A DNA stretch of 64,000 nucleotides from Lysobacter enzymogenes (GTDB taxonomy: Bacteria; Pseudomonadota; Gammaproteobacteria; Xanthomonadales; Xanthomonadaceae). The number at the start of each line of letters is the position of its first letter. The first letter of the stretch is position 1. The DNA lies in the NCBI RefSeq assembly GCF_900106525.1, contig NZ_FNOG01000002.1, positions 62,001 through 126,000 on the forward strand, given 5' to 3'. Under the pieces are notes generated by a model that was given only the letters and a program-made list of their open reading frames with translations, was not told the DNA's origin and did not search any database. Of this stretch, positions 46,501-54,794 are shown in pieces. A program made the translations under genes and the position numbers.

Positions 46501-47177
46501 CAGTTCCAATTGTCTTGCGGGCTCTGCGAACCCAGCGCATATGCGTGGGACGCCGACCATGTCGTCGTCCCGTTGTTGCGCATCTGCACGCTCAACGGCA
46601 TCGTTTGGCCCGAGAACAACCGTGTATAGCCCGCTGGCAACGATTGCGACACGAACTGCGCCTCGTTGTACAGCGCCGGCGGCGGGTTGACCGTAATGGT
46701 GAACTCAGGGGTGCGCAGCGTACGCACCCGCTCTTCGCCGCGGACTATGCTGAGCGCATTCCCCTCCGCGTAATAAGTGTACGTCCCCGCGGAAAGACCG
46801 CCCTCGAGCAGTGTTCCGGACCGCCCGTAACTTGCGGCGACCTGCCCGTTGCGAAAGATCTTGACGCCATTGATGGTCTCGACACTGCTACCTTGAACGC
46901 CGTTCCCCGAGGTGAGTACCACGGAGTAAGACGCAGGTACCGTGTAAGAAGACTGTGGCGGCGGCGCCAGATTGATCCAGGCCGGGGCCGCTAACGCCAG
47001 CGCCGGCGCCACAAGCAGCGCTAGCGCCAAGAGCCACCGCATCGCCGCAAAGGAATGGGCGACGCATGCAGGCTTCATTTCGTTGTTCCGCTTCAAAGAT
47101 ACCCGCTCCATTGGACGCAATACGCTCTCCAGGACAGCGCCATCGCTAACTACGGTGTTCCGTTTTGCGCTATTCAT
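43575..47177 (-). CDS. RHS-repeat polymorphic toxin with Sec signal, Ig-like domain and C-terminal toxin
   Basis: About 1200 residues. Signal peptide RWLLALALLVAPALALAAPAW, preceded by a basic extension. Next comes an NBR1-like Ig domain (about 180-285: YTRLFSGQTMPLSVQMRNNG, VQWRMVQDGVEWFG). From about 500 there are RHS/YD repeats (YDDQQRLCKVIEQETG, YDANGNVSAIYDRARG, YDAEGRRALSIFPDG). The core ends YYDPNVGRFLSVDPVVALGG. After it lie a hydrophobic stretch, a Ser/Gly linker and a toxin-like tail (RHGKERSDEARTDANR, then TVHVNGNRVVVRSPEGKIVT) resembling DUF4258/BECR-type RNases. Starts: ATG 47177 has GAGG at good spacing; GTG 47189 overlaps the upstream stop; ATG 47078 begins at the signal peptide. 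Confidence 0.88.
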   Translation of the reverse strand: MNSAKRNTVVSDGAVLESVLRPMERVSLKRNNEMKPACVAHSFAAMRWLLALALLVAPALALAAPAWINLAPPPQSSYTVPASYSVVLTSGNGVQGSSVETINGVKIFRNGQVAASYGRSGTLLEGGLSAGTYTYYAEGNALSIVRGEERVRTLRTPEFTITVNPPPALYNEAQFVSQSLPAGYTRLFSGQTMPLSVQMRNNGTTTWSASHAYALGSQSPQDNWNWGMGRVALPHDVAPGETVTFNMTLTAPQVTGAGNVSVQWRMVQDGVEWFGQASAPGSIDVRPAPVGSISALPNPCELSVGATICATTVRWEANTLNANTEVWRSDLNGNGAVRMITADSGTLNVTDITEAGSRFRVIGYGQVLASVDVVGRRPQPVITGNIDGLTSDGGALIGWACATAHDAPIDVQMYVGGPAGAAGSVLIGIYPANQASEASVATACKVDSNNHRFAIPISNELRAQYSGRLIYVYGVSPVGAANLAVNASGRYGVPAPTVPIIQPNTRRYVYDDQQRLCKVIEQETGATVTAYDDANNVVWTASGLNLPATDNCNRAEASASGRAVFRTYDARKRLKTLVFPDGRGNQVWEYALDGLPSKVVTYNEPDNTEPVENIYTYNKRRMMIGEAVAQPGLYRWDLGYGYDRIGNPASQVYPNGLAVTFEPDALGQPKRMSSPGAVYASQIDYYPNGGLQRFVYGNGIVHTMTQNLRQLPRRSTEAGVIDLETVYDANGNVSAIYDRARGDHYNRIMEYDGLERLKAAGSCSFGGDCWHRFTYDAQGNLRSWVLPGIKDYATYVYDEHSRLTNIRNGAGESVVGLGYDVQGNLENKNGQVYVFDYGNRLRASLGQESYRYDAEGRRALSIFPDGNTRVISQYSKVGQLVYEQDLERGVDAANIFLRGELLAIRERARDATGAEHIYYQHTDALGSPVAVTDAAGLLINRTEYEPFGKVMNDPGYDGIGYAGHVMDRTTGLVQMQQRYYDPNVGRFLSVDPVVALGGDMRHFNRYAYAYNNPYSFTDPDGRQGEFIALRWALAFAAADAATPDPSDAAAPGKAMVYGSAIAGTAIGGGLFWLGNRAIESMSSSSSGGGDSSSGSGSSSEASSGSAAATPPPDDDDNQFTRHGKERSDEARTDANRNVGDSNRVVREGRAFTDTETGNTVHVNGNRVVVRSPEGKIVTQFTNSRANTATRIRTGRWEPKK

Positions 47178-47185
47178 CGGCCGCC

Positions 47186-50002
47186 TCACTGCGCCGTCGA
47201 CATGCGTTGGATTTCCAAAGGCTTGCCGAACGCATCGCGCATGATCTGGGTACGCGAACTCTCCGGCGCATCGATTACCGCAGGAAACTCGTACTTGGGC
47301 TCGCCGAAGACCTGGAACGTCTCGATCGTGGCGAAGCCGCGCGGGTTGGTCGTCTTGCGCTTGAAGCCGGTCGAATACTCAGTCGCCGTCGTCAACGGGC
47401 CGAGTTCGGAATCTTGAACCGCGGCGGTCTGTCGGCCCAATGCGTCGTAGCTGTAAGCCATGCCCGGCATGGCTTGGCGGAAATCCCCGACATGGCGCGT
47501 GGGCAACGAACGGAACGCCGCCCGCCCCATGACGTCGTATCGCGTGAACACCTGCTTCTGCGTATTGCGGCTGGCGTCGGACAGATCGAATTCCATTTCC
47601 AGCACCGGCCGCAGAAACGCATCGTAATAGGTGTCGCTGCGACGGTTTCCAGTGATCGCGACTCGTCGCCAGTGATTGCCTTCCAGGCCGTACTCTGGCG
47701 TAGCGACGCGAACGAACTCCTGAGTCATCGGGTGCCAGTCCACGGTATCGCCCTGCGGATAGACGATGCCGGCCAAGCGCCCCATACCGTCGTAACTGTA
47801 CTGATTGACGAACCCGTTCTCGTCGGTCGTCGAAGTCACCCAACCGCGATCGTCGACTACCGCGCTTTCGACCGCGCCGGAAGGGCTTTCCGGCGTCGCA
47901 GGACGGCGAATCGTCTGCGGCACGCCCCGCTTCCAATCGGCGAAACCGGTCACGTTGCCGTTTCCGTCTTTGACCGTGTCGATCGTGCCGTCGGTTCGAT
48001 AGACGAAGGTCGACTTCAACTTGCCGAACTCCGTGATCCGGATCGGCAACGCGGAAACCGGATCGAACTCAGCCCGCGCGGTTTCCACGCCGTTGACCGA
48101 TGTCGCCGATACCTGTCCGACCACCCACTTGGCGAGTTGATCGTAATACTCGCTGCCTTCGTTGCGGCTGTATCCCAGCGTGTTGTAGCTACTGGAGCGC
48201 AGCACGCGCGCAAAGCCGTCGAATGCCTGGTTGTCGGTGATGAAGTTCACGCCGTCTTGAGTGACTTGGCGGACCTTCAACGGGCGATTGGCCAAATAGC
48301 CCTTGCTGCCCGCGATCATCGCAGGAATGTTTCCGTTGACCGGGGGAAACGGCTGCCCATCGGCACCGATGTACGTGCTGCTAGTGGTGCGCAACGCGCG
48401 GCCAGAAGAGTCCATGACCGATTCCTCCACCAACTCGCCGACGTTGACGGTGAAGTCGTTGCCGAACTTGTACGAATTGATCGAGCCGTCCGGATTGGTC
48501 ACCCGTGTTTCGGTCAGCGCCGCGCAGGCGCCCGGCGCAGTGCAGTCGCCTTTCCAACTCCAGGTCGGCTTGTAGAAATAGCTCCAGCTCAGAGCCGGTA
48601 TGCCAGGGCCTGTAACTTTCTTTGAATAGAGCGAGCCGACCGTGTATGCCATTGGCGTACCGGTCAGTCGCGTCCACACCTGATCTTGCCGAGGATCGCA
48701 GGTCCCAGCCGTACGGTTGGTCCCATGCAACAACCGCCGGAATTTGAACTCGCCTACTGCACCGGAAGGATGGCTCACGATCAAGGAGCTCACGTCCGCG
48801 GGCAGCGGCTCGCTGGCGGATGTCATCGTCCTGACGTTCGGCGAGCAGGTCGTCCATACCGCGCCGACATCGGTATGCATGAAGCGGAAGTTGGCGTCGT
48901 ACTGGTAACCCCACTTGCCGCCATCGGGCAAAGTTACCGCACTGAGCCATTGATTGACCGGCGGCTCTCCGGAATTCGGCCGCGGTGCGTACTCGTATCG
49001 CCACACCCGTCCCGCGGCGGTGATCGTCTCGATTTTCCCGTAACCGTTGTACGTCAGACGCGCTTCAACGCCATCGTTGGAGCGGACGACGAGCAAACGA
49101 TGCGGATTGGCGGGGTCGTAATCATAAGCCACCCAATTGCCCTGTGCGTCTTCAACGCGAGTGGCATAGAGGAAAGCCTCCACGCGATTGATGCCCAGAC
49201 CGCCACCGGACTCACCCGGCGATCCTTGCAACGGTTTGCTTCTCCGGGCCACCATCCAATCGAATGTGTAACGCCTACCGTTGGGCAAAACCACAAGGAA
49301 ACCCTCGCCCGTGGCGTTTCGGACGGAAGGCAGGCACGACACCTTCCAATTGGACTTGGTACCGCCGTAGTAGGCGAGGCCATCGTTGGGCCGCACATGC
49401 CCCGCGCCCAAATTGAGCATCATCTCCTCACCTTGGCCAGGGATATTGATCATGTTGCCCGCCCAGTAATCGCTGCCGGAATAAGAACTTCTGCGATCGC
49501 TCAGATCACGATCCGGCATGGTCGGCGGCGAATAATCGGCGACGCTGCAGCGCTGCGCACTGCCCTGCCAAGTTTCTGGAAACTGCGGCCCCTGGTACTC
49601 GCGATCGCGAACCACCCAACCGGTGCGCTGATCGAATGTGCCGTGGATGTTGGGGACATCCAGTACCCAGGAGGGTCCGAACACGGCGGTTTCGTCGTTC
49701 CAAGCGCTGTTGGCAGTGCTGGCCATGGCCAACTTCCGACCGATGCCGACGTTCAACCCGCTATTGGTCTTGAGCGACACATCCATGGCGCTGAAACTGG
49801 TCGCCCCGTCGAACAGGCTGGTGCTGTCGCCGAACATGCCGTCGGCGGTGATAGCGACCATCGCCTCTCCCTTGACCAAACCGTCGTAGTCCTCGATAAC
49901 GGTTGGGCTGGCAATGGCGGCGTCGGCCGCGCCAGGCGTTAGAAATGCCGCGGCGATCGCCACGGCAAGCAGACGAAGACGGACTGGGAATACGGAATTC
50001 AC
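47186..50002 (-). CDS. Secreted RHS/YD-repeat protein, first subunit
   Basis: A 938-residue protein with a signal peptide (about 1-28, LLAVAIAAAFLTPGAADAA). The N-terminal half is a beta-rich region with no named domain. The C-terminal half has YD repeats (YDYDPANPHRLLVVRSNDG, LTYNGYGKIETITAAGRVWR, FVNQYSYDGMGRLAGIVYPQ, YDALGRQTAAVQDSELGPL). It has no core-end motif and no toxin tail, so it is not a complete RHS toxin; it precedes one and ends within 10 bp of it. Together the two may build one shell, like split TcB/TcC-type cages. The region has more A+T than neighbouring chromosomal genes. Confidence 0.87.
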   Translation of the reverse strand: MNSVFPVRLRLLAVAIAAAFLTPGAADAAIASPTVIEDYDGLVKGEAMVAITADGMFGDSTSLFDGATSFSAMDVSLKTNSGLNVGIGRKLAMASTANSAWNDETAVFGPSWVLDVPNIHGTFDQRTGWVVRDREYQGPQFPETWQGSAQRCSVADYSPPTMPDRDLSDRRSSYSGSDYWAGNMINIPGQGEEMMLNLGAGHVRPNDGLAYYGGTKSNWKVSCLPSVRNATGEGFLVVLPNGRRYTFDWMVARRSKPLQGSPGESGGGLGINRVEAFLYATRVEDAQGNWVAYDYDPANPHRLLVVRSNDGVEARLTYNGYGKIETITAAGRVWRYEYAPRPNSGEPPVNQWLSAVTLPDGGKWGYQYDANFRFMHTDVGAVWTTCSPNVRTMTSASEPLPADVSSLIVSHPSGAVGEFKFRRLLHGTNRTAGTCDPRQDQVWTRLTGTPMAYTVGSLYSKKVTGPGIPALSWSYFYKPTWSWKGDCTAPGACAALTETRVTNPDGSINSYKFGNDFTVNVGELVEESVMDSSGRALRTTSSTYIGADGQPFPPVNGNIPAMIAGSKGYLANRPLKVRQVTQDGVNFITDNQAFDGFARVLRSSSYNTLGYSRNEGSEYYDQLAKWVVGQVSATSVNGVETARAEFDPVSALPIRITEFGKLKSTFVYRTDGTIDTVKDGNGNVTGFADWKRGVPQTIRRPATPESPSGAVESAVVDDRGWVTSTTDENGFVNQYSYDGMGRLAGIVYPQGDTVDWHPMTQEFVRVATPEYGLEGNHWRRVAITGNRRSDTYYDAFLRPVLEMEFDLSDASRNTQKQVFTRYDVMGRAAFRSLPTRHVGDFRQAMPGMAYSYDALGRQTAAVQDSELGPLTTATEYSTGFKRKTTNPRGFATIETFQVFGEPKYEFPAVIDAPESSRTQIMRDAFGKPLEIQRMSTAQ

Positions 50003-50583
50003 TTCAAATCCTTGTTTTGGTGTTGCGGGTCGCTGCGGCGCGACAAATGCATTTCCCCGAAGACGATCGCATGATCGCTAAGCGCCCAGAGCACGCCAAT
50101 CGATCACGCACAGCCGATGCGCAAACACCGAGTCAAGCGGCGTCCACGAAGCGGTTTACGGGTATTAGTCGTATTGTCCCTTGCGTTCCGTGCATTCACT
50201 CTCCAATCGAGGCGAGCGTAATGCTGCGTCGCCTGAAGCCACGGAGCAGTTCGAGTTCCAAGAGCCAGAGCGCCCAGGAGACCCAAGATTCCAAGGCCGT
50301 TTTAGACTTTCCAATAGACAGACCTGCGAGCGGCCATTTCCCCGCTGGAAATGGTCGCTGGTTACAAGGGAAATGCAACTGTCGTCGGAGTACATGGCCG
50401 CATTTCGACGGATTCGGCAAAGAAAACTGCTAGTCCGACTGGAACAACGGCACATCCTGGTCAAGAAAGTCGGAGCCACCGAAGTCTGCCATCGGCACGG
50501 ACGTTCGGACCGTTTTCATCGCGCGCTGTCGCACGCACATGCACGCCGCTTCGGCAAAACAAACGCCTGAGTACCAGACAAAC
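50003..50583. other. Gene-poor stretch upstream of the RHS operon
   Basis: This should contain the RHS promoter. Frames on both strands are short and lack protein-like composition. One 29-codon minus-strand frame (50430-50519, beginning MKTVRTSVPMADFGG) has protein-like wording and starts inside the stop of the frame before it; it may be a remnant of a third small gene. Base composition is lower in GC than the chromosome average. Confidence 0.45.
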
Positions 50584-50728
50584 TTATGTAACGTCCCACA
50601 TCACCCGAACATTCCAGATCGTGACGTAGTCCGGGCGCTCCACCCTCCACGAGCCTCCTTCTACCAAGATGAGCACGAACTCTCGCAAGCCTGCTGCCTT
50701 CCGCAGCACCGGCGCGCGGTCTAAACAT
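50584..50728 (-). pseudogene. Small gene remnant, apparently frameshifted
   Basis: ATG at 50728 overlaps the stop of the upstream broken gene (TGATG). The first frame begins MFRPRAGAAEGSRL. The +1 frame gives a more convincing protein ending: LREFVLILVEGGSWRVERPD then YVTIWNVRVMWDVT and a stop at 50584. A single-base change near 50690 would join them. No family is known. Either gene decay or a sequencing indel would explain it. Confidence 0.5.
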
Positions 50729-51047
50729 CACGACGATTTATAGACCACACGCTCATCGCCCACCGCCGTCCAGAACGGCGCGAACGCGGTTAGCGGAATC
50801 TCACCGCAGAAGTGATTCCGGATGCCTGGCAACTCGACCAGACGGTTGAATACATACGGCTCGCCGCGTCCTCGCGCCACAGCCAGTCACGACCGGTGTC
50901 AATCGCGCGAAAGCCCGCTCCATTGCGCATCACCAACGGTGCCACGCATTGGCGCAAGGCCGTTTCCATCAACTCCGACACGATGGCGAACGCCATCGGT
51001 TCGTCGCTCGGCAGGAACATCCGTGGGCGGCTGAAGGTCGTGTCCAT
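50728..51047 (-). pseudogene. Frameshifted small gene (immunity-like context)
   Basis: The ATG at 51047 opens MDTTFSRPRMFLPSDEPMAF and runs to about GFRAIDTGRDWLWREDAAS. In the next frame the sequence continues EPYVFNRLVELPGIRNHFCG then EIPLTAFAPFWTAVGDERVV and stops at 50728. The break is near 50865 in a GAGGACGCGGCGAGCC run. Joined, the product is about 106 residues. It resembles the short, orphan-type proteins often found in RHS toxin/immunity loci. It could be an orphan immunity gene in decay, or intact if the assembly has an indel. Confidence 0.65.
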
Positions 51048-51334
51048 TGATCTGTAGGCGTGCAGCGACTTGCCCGCGTCGAGCGCTCCCCTATCCTACA
51101 TCGCGGCTCTCCCTGTGCCCTGTCGCGAATCCGACGCCAATCATCGCAACCCCGCAGCGGTCACATTGTGCCGAATCCGCCCGGCGTGCTCCCGGGCGCT
51201 CAACGGTATACCGGTATACATCCGGCACCCATGGATTCGCATGTTCGGCCCGACATTCGTTGCCTCCTGAATGCGGACCCCAGACCGCCGCGACCCGGCG
51301 ATATACTGCGCCCCATCGCCGGGGGGCGTATGCC

Positions 51335-52351
51335 ATGAACATGCAGGAACCGAAGCTGCAGGCGTTCTCCGAGCGCCTGTTGAAAGTGATCGAAACGCAG
51401 ACCGAGATCGCCCGCCTGGGGCTGGACCTGGGCGGCGTCATGGACTTGGTCGCGCACCGCGCGCAGGGCCTCACCGGCGCGGTCGGCTCGGTGGTCGAGC
51501 TGGCCGAAGGCGAGGACATGGTCTACCGCGCCGCCGCCGGCATCGCCGAATCCAGCCTGGGCATGCGCCTGCGCCGCGACGCCAGCCTGTCCGGCCATTG
51601 CGTGGCCGAAGGCCGGCCGCTGAACTGCCGCGATTCGGAAACCGACGAGCGCGTCGACCGCGCCGCCTGTCGCGCGGTCGGGCTGCGCTCGATGATCGTG
51701 GTGCCGCTCAAGCATCACGACACCGTGGTCGGCGTGCTCAAGGTGATGTCGCGCGAACCCACCGCGTTCGACGACGACGACCTGCGCGTGCTCGACATGA
51801 TGTCGGGCCTGATCGCCGCGGCGATGTACCACGCCGCCAAGTACGAAACCAACGAGCTGTTCTACCAGGCCACCCACGACGCGCTGACCGGCCTGCCCAA
51901 CCGCGCGCTGTTCTACGACCGTCTGCGCCACAACCTGGCCCAGGCGCATCGCGAATCGCGCCGCGTGGGCATCCTCAACCTGGCCATGGACGGGCTCAAG
52001 CCGGTCAACGACCAGCTCGGCCATCGCGCCGGCGACGCCGCGATCCGCGAGTTCGCCGCGCGCATGAAACTCAGCGCGCGCACCGGCGACACCGTGGCGC
52101 GGGTCGGCGGCGACGAGTTCGCGGTGATCCTGCCGCGCATCGAGCACCGCGAAGGCGCGTTCGCGCAAGCGCAACGGCTGGCGCAGGCGCTGCGTTTCGG
52201 CTTCGAGTTCGAACAGCGCCCGATCGCGCTGGACGCCAGCATCGGCTGCGCGATCTATCCCGACGACGGCGAAGAGCTGGGCGAGTTGCTGGAGAAGGCC
52301 GACCAGGCCATGTACGACGTCAAGCGCTCGAAGAAGACCTCGCGCGAGTGA
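51335..52351 (+). CDS. GAF-GGDEF diguanylate cyclase
   Basis: A 338-residue cytosolic protein. The GAF domain (about 20-165) has DLVAHRAQGLTGAVGSVVEL and VGLRSMIVVPLKHHDTVVGV. The GGDEF domain (about 175-335) begins ATHDALTGLPNRALFYDRL; the signature VARVGGDEFAVIL is intact, with IGCAIYPDDGEELGELLEKA after it. It is expected to make cyclic di-GMP. The usual DLDGFK motif is altered to LAMDGLKPVND, which keeps the catalytic region but changes a metal-side residue. No RxxD inhibitory site is obvious. Start at ATG 51335; ATG 51341 is six bases on. Confidence 0.92.
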   Translation: MNMQEPKLQAFSERLLKVIETQTEIARLGLDLGGVMDLVAHRAQGLTGAVGSVVELAEGEDMVYRAAAGIAESSLGMRLRRDASLSGHCVAEGRPLNCRDSETDERVDRAACRAVGLRSMIVVPLKHHDTVVGVLKVMSREPTAFDDDDLRVLDMMSGLIAAAMYHAAKYETNELFYQATHDALTGLPNRALFYDRLRHNLAQAHRESRRVGILNLAMDGLKPVNDQLGHRAGDAAIREFAARMKLSARTGDTVARVGGDEFAVILPRIEHREGAFAQAQRLAQALRFGFEFEQRPIALDASIGCAIYPDDGEELGELLEKADQAMYDVKRSKKTSRE

Positions 52352-52619
52352 AGCGCCGCGGCGCGCCTGACGCGCCGCAGTTTCGATGCTGGCGGCGACG
52401 CCGTTTTGCGTTGCTTTCGTTCATCGTTCATCGACGCGGGAGATCCGCGGCGACGGCGTGCGCTTTGGCCGCGCCCCATCGCAGCGCCATTGCGTGCCGG
52501 ATAAACGCCTGCAGGCGTCCTTCCGCGGATTAATACACGCGCACGGCATATCCAGCTGCATAGAAAAATCATATTTCCTGGGCCTATCGCCGGCGCCGGC
52601 TAGTTCGTAGCATTTTCTT

Positions 52620-52633
52620 CGCAAGCGCTTGCG
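52620..52633. promoter_or_regulatory. Perfect palindrome CGCAAGCGCTTGCG, LacI-type operator candidate
   Basis: A 14-bp perfect palindrome with the GCAAGCGCTTGC core favoured by LacI/GalR-family repressors. It lies about 120 bp upstream of the VirB5-like gene, just after an AT-rich patch (AGAAAAATCATATTTCCTGG). It could control the secretion-like module. Chance occurrence in GC-rich DNA is possible. Confidence 0.4.
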
Positions 52634-52751
52634 CCGAAAGCGGCGGTCGCTTCGTTGTATCGCCGCAGGTCTGGAGTCGCTGCACCCCTCGACTTCGATG
52701 ATCCGCAGATCGCGCAGGCGCCTTGATACCGAACGGAACAGGAAGTTCTGC

Positions 52752-53567
52752 ATGCCCCAGATCGACATCGCATCGCTCGCCACCCGGCTCGCCGCCGCCC
52801 TTCTCGCCGTGTCGCTCTGCGCCCCGGCGCTCGCCCAGAACGCCTGGGAAGTGCACGACAAGCATGCCAACGATCATCTGGCCGAGATCGAGAAGCGCAT
52901 CGGCAACGACGGCAACGTCAACGCCAATCTCAACAAACTCGCCAAGATCGGCAACGCCAAGAAAAGCGGCGACGACGCCAAGGAGCCGGAGGAGAAGCTC
53001 GACGCCAAGGATCCCAGCGTCCAGGTCAAGAAGAGCATCGACGAACGCTGCCCCAACCCTGGCGGCAGCGCTGGCGCTGCGCAGCAGCAGTGGCAGCTGT
53101 GCCAGGAAATCGTCAAGACCGAACTGGCCCAGTACACCTACTCGATGACGATGTACGAACTATCGCGCAAGCGCCAAGAGCGCCTGCAGGAGATCGAGCG
53201 CGAACGCGGCAACCTCAGCGTCGGCGAACAGGGCAAGCTGCAGGACAACAGCAACAAGCTGCTGGCGCTGCTCTCGCGCATGGAGGTCGACCGCCAGCAG
53301 AGCCGCGCCTACATGGACGCCTACACCGCACGGCTGACCTATCTGCGCGCGGTGCGCGACATGCTCAGCAACGAGATCCTGAGCGGAAAAGAAAGCGGCG
53401 GCGGTGGCGCGGGCGGCGGCGGCAACCTGATGCCGAAGAAGATCGTCGCCGCGGTCGCCGGCATGGCGGCGATGAAAGTGGCACTGGATAAAGCGAAATC
53501 CCCGCGGTTGTGCAGCCCCTGGATTCCTCTCCAGGGGGACGAAGAATGCACGCCACGGCAGCCTTGA
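52752..53567 (+). CDS. VirB5-like exported coiled-coil protein
   Basis: A 271-residue protein with a signal peptide ending at APALAQNAW (about residue 29). The mature part is long and helical: HANDHLAEIEKRIGNDGNV, MTMYELSRKRQERLQEIERE, and LLALLSRMEVDRQQSRAYMD. A glycine-rich hinge and a C-terminal segment (IVAAVAGMAAMKVALDKA) follow. The family-like organisation and the VirB6 gene directly downstream suggest a type IV secretion pilus-tip component (VirB5/TrbJ class). AGGAAG before ATG 52752 supports the start. No other VirB genes are in the window. Confidence 0.65.
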   Translation: MPQIDIASLATRLAAALLAVSLCAPALAQNAWEVHDKHANDHLAEIEKRIGNDGNVNANLNKLAKIGNAKKSGDDAKEPEEKLDAKDPSVQVKKSIDERCPNPGGSAGAAQQQWQLCQEIVKTELAQYTYSMTMYELSRKRQERLQEIERERGNLSVGEQGKLQDNSNKLLALLSRMEVDRQQSRAYMDAYTARLTYLRAVRDMLSNEILSGKESGGGGAGGGGNLMPKKIVAAVAGMAAMKVALDKAKSPRLCSPWIPLQGDEECTPRQP

Positions 53568-53582
53568 CCGAGGAAACGACGA

Positions 53583-54794
53583 ATGTCTCTGTCATGGACG
53601 ACCGCCGCCGCACTCGCACAACTGCTCGACGGATTGAGCGCGCAGTTCGAAAGTCTCGGCCAATGGGTGTTCTTCAAGCTCATCTTCGAGCATCTCGACC
53701 ACGAGATCGTCGTATTCCGCGACGAAATGATGCACCGCATGACCAGCGTCATCGGCGCCATCGCGGCCACATTGGCGACGATGTGGATCGTGACCCAGGG
53801 CTATCGCATCATGACCGGCCAATCGCGCGAGCCGATGATGAGCCTGCTGGTCAGCTCGCTGCGCGTGTTCCTGATCCTGACCGCGGCCACCTCGGCGACG
53901 TTCGTGACCGGCAGCATCCACACCACGCTGAGCCACGACCTGCCCAGAGCCATCGGCAACATCGTCACCGGCAGCGACAAGGATCCGGCCGAAGTCATCG
54001 ACAGCGGACTGACCAACATGCAGTTGGCCATGGCCGCGATCGACGCCTTGCCTGCGCTGGACAGCCCCGCGATCAAGGACGACAAGGACCGGGCCCTGCT
54101 GATGACCGGCATCGGCGTCGCCGGCCCGGCCGTGATCGGCGGCGCGTTGCTGATGATGTACAAGTTCGCCATCGCGCTGTTCATCGGCTTCAGCCCGTTG
54201 TTCATCCTCAGCCTGATGTTCGAGCGGACTAAATCGATGTTCGCACGCTGGCTGCAGTACGGCCTGGGCACGATGTTCTCGATGGCGGTGCTGAGCTTCA
54301 CCGTGACCGCCGCGATGAAGATGGTCGCCGCCGTGGCGGCGAACTTCGCCACCCAGTACCTGACGATGATGGCGCTCGGCGCGGGCGACTCGCCCGGCGT
54401 GAACACGATGGCGCTGCAACAGGGCGGCCTGGGGATTTTCCTGACCGTGTTGATTCTTTCGGTGCCGCCGATGGCGTCCAGTTTCTTCCAAGGGGCGCTG
54501 GGGAACTTCGTGCCGCAGTCGATCTTTGGGGCCAATTCGGCGGCGAGCCGCCAAGAGTCTCCGGGAGGTCACCAAAGCAATAGATACCAGCAGGGAGCTC
54601 CAGGCGGCTCAGCGAATCAACAGCGAATTGAGCAAAACCAGCATACGAATCAATCAATCTCGAATGCCTCACTGGGATCCGGAAAGAGAACATCGGAACA
54701 AACCGATGTTCATGCGAAGGACCGGTCAAGTCCGATAGATCCACCGAAAGACAAGATCAAGAACACCGAAAACCGTCGCCCGGAGGATTCATGA
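53583..54794 (+). CDS. VirB6/TrbL-family type IV secretion membrane protein
   Basis: A 403-residue protein. Five to seven membrane helices between residues 50 and 310 (SVIGAIAATLATMWIVTQGY, LVSSLRVFLILTAATSATFV, YKFAIALFIGFSPLFILSLM, LGIFLTVLILSVPPMASSFF) match the VirB6 pattern, including the WLQYGLGTMFSMAVLSF region. The last 90 residues form a hydrophilic Gln/Ser/Asn-rich tail. VirB6 forms part of the inner-membrane channel. It follows the VirB5-like gene by 15 bp and overlaps the DUF4189 gene by four bases. The rest of the apparatus is absent here. Confidence 0.85.
   Translation: MSLSWTTAAALAQLLDGLSAQFESLGQWVFFKLIFEHLDHEIVVFRDEMMHRMTSVIGAIAATLATMWIVTQGYRIMTGQSREPMMSLLVSSLRVFLILTAATSATFVTGSIHTTLSHDLPRAIGNIVTGSDKDPAEVIDSGLTNMQLAMAAIDALPALDSPAIKDDKDRALLMTGIGVAGPAVIGGALLMMYKFAIALFIGFSPLFILSLMFERTKSMFARWLQYGLGTMFSMAVLSFTVTAAMKMVAAVAANFATQYLTMMALGAGDSPGVNTMALQQGGLGIFLTVLILSVPPMASSFFQGALGNFVPQSIFGANSAASRQESPGGHQSNRYQQGAPGGSANQQRIEQNQHTNQSISNASLGSGKRTSEQTDVHAKDRSSPIDPPKDKIKNTENRRPEDS

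Noticed and set aside
43575-47177. T6SS-delivered RHS effector
   Set aside because: No PAAR domain, VgrG, adaptor or T6SS gene is in the window, and the protein has a Sec-type signal peptide instead.
50181-50570. A 129-codon plus-strand frame upstream of the RHS operon
   Set aside because: Composition is not protein-like, and the minus strand holds better though broken candidates in the adjacent stretch.
43265-51300. Prophage or integrative element suggested by lower GC content
   Set aside because: No integrase, phage structural gene, tRNA target or flanking direct repeats were found. RHS loci commonly have atypical composition on their own.
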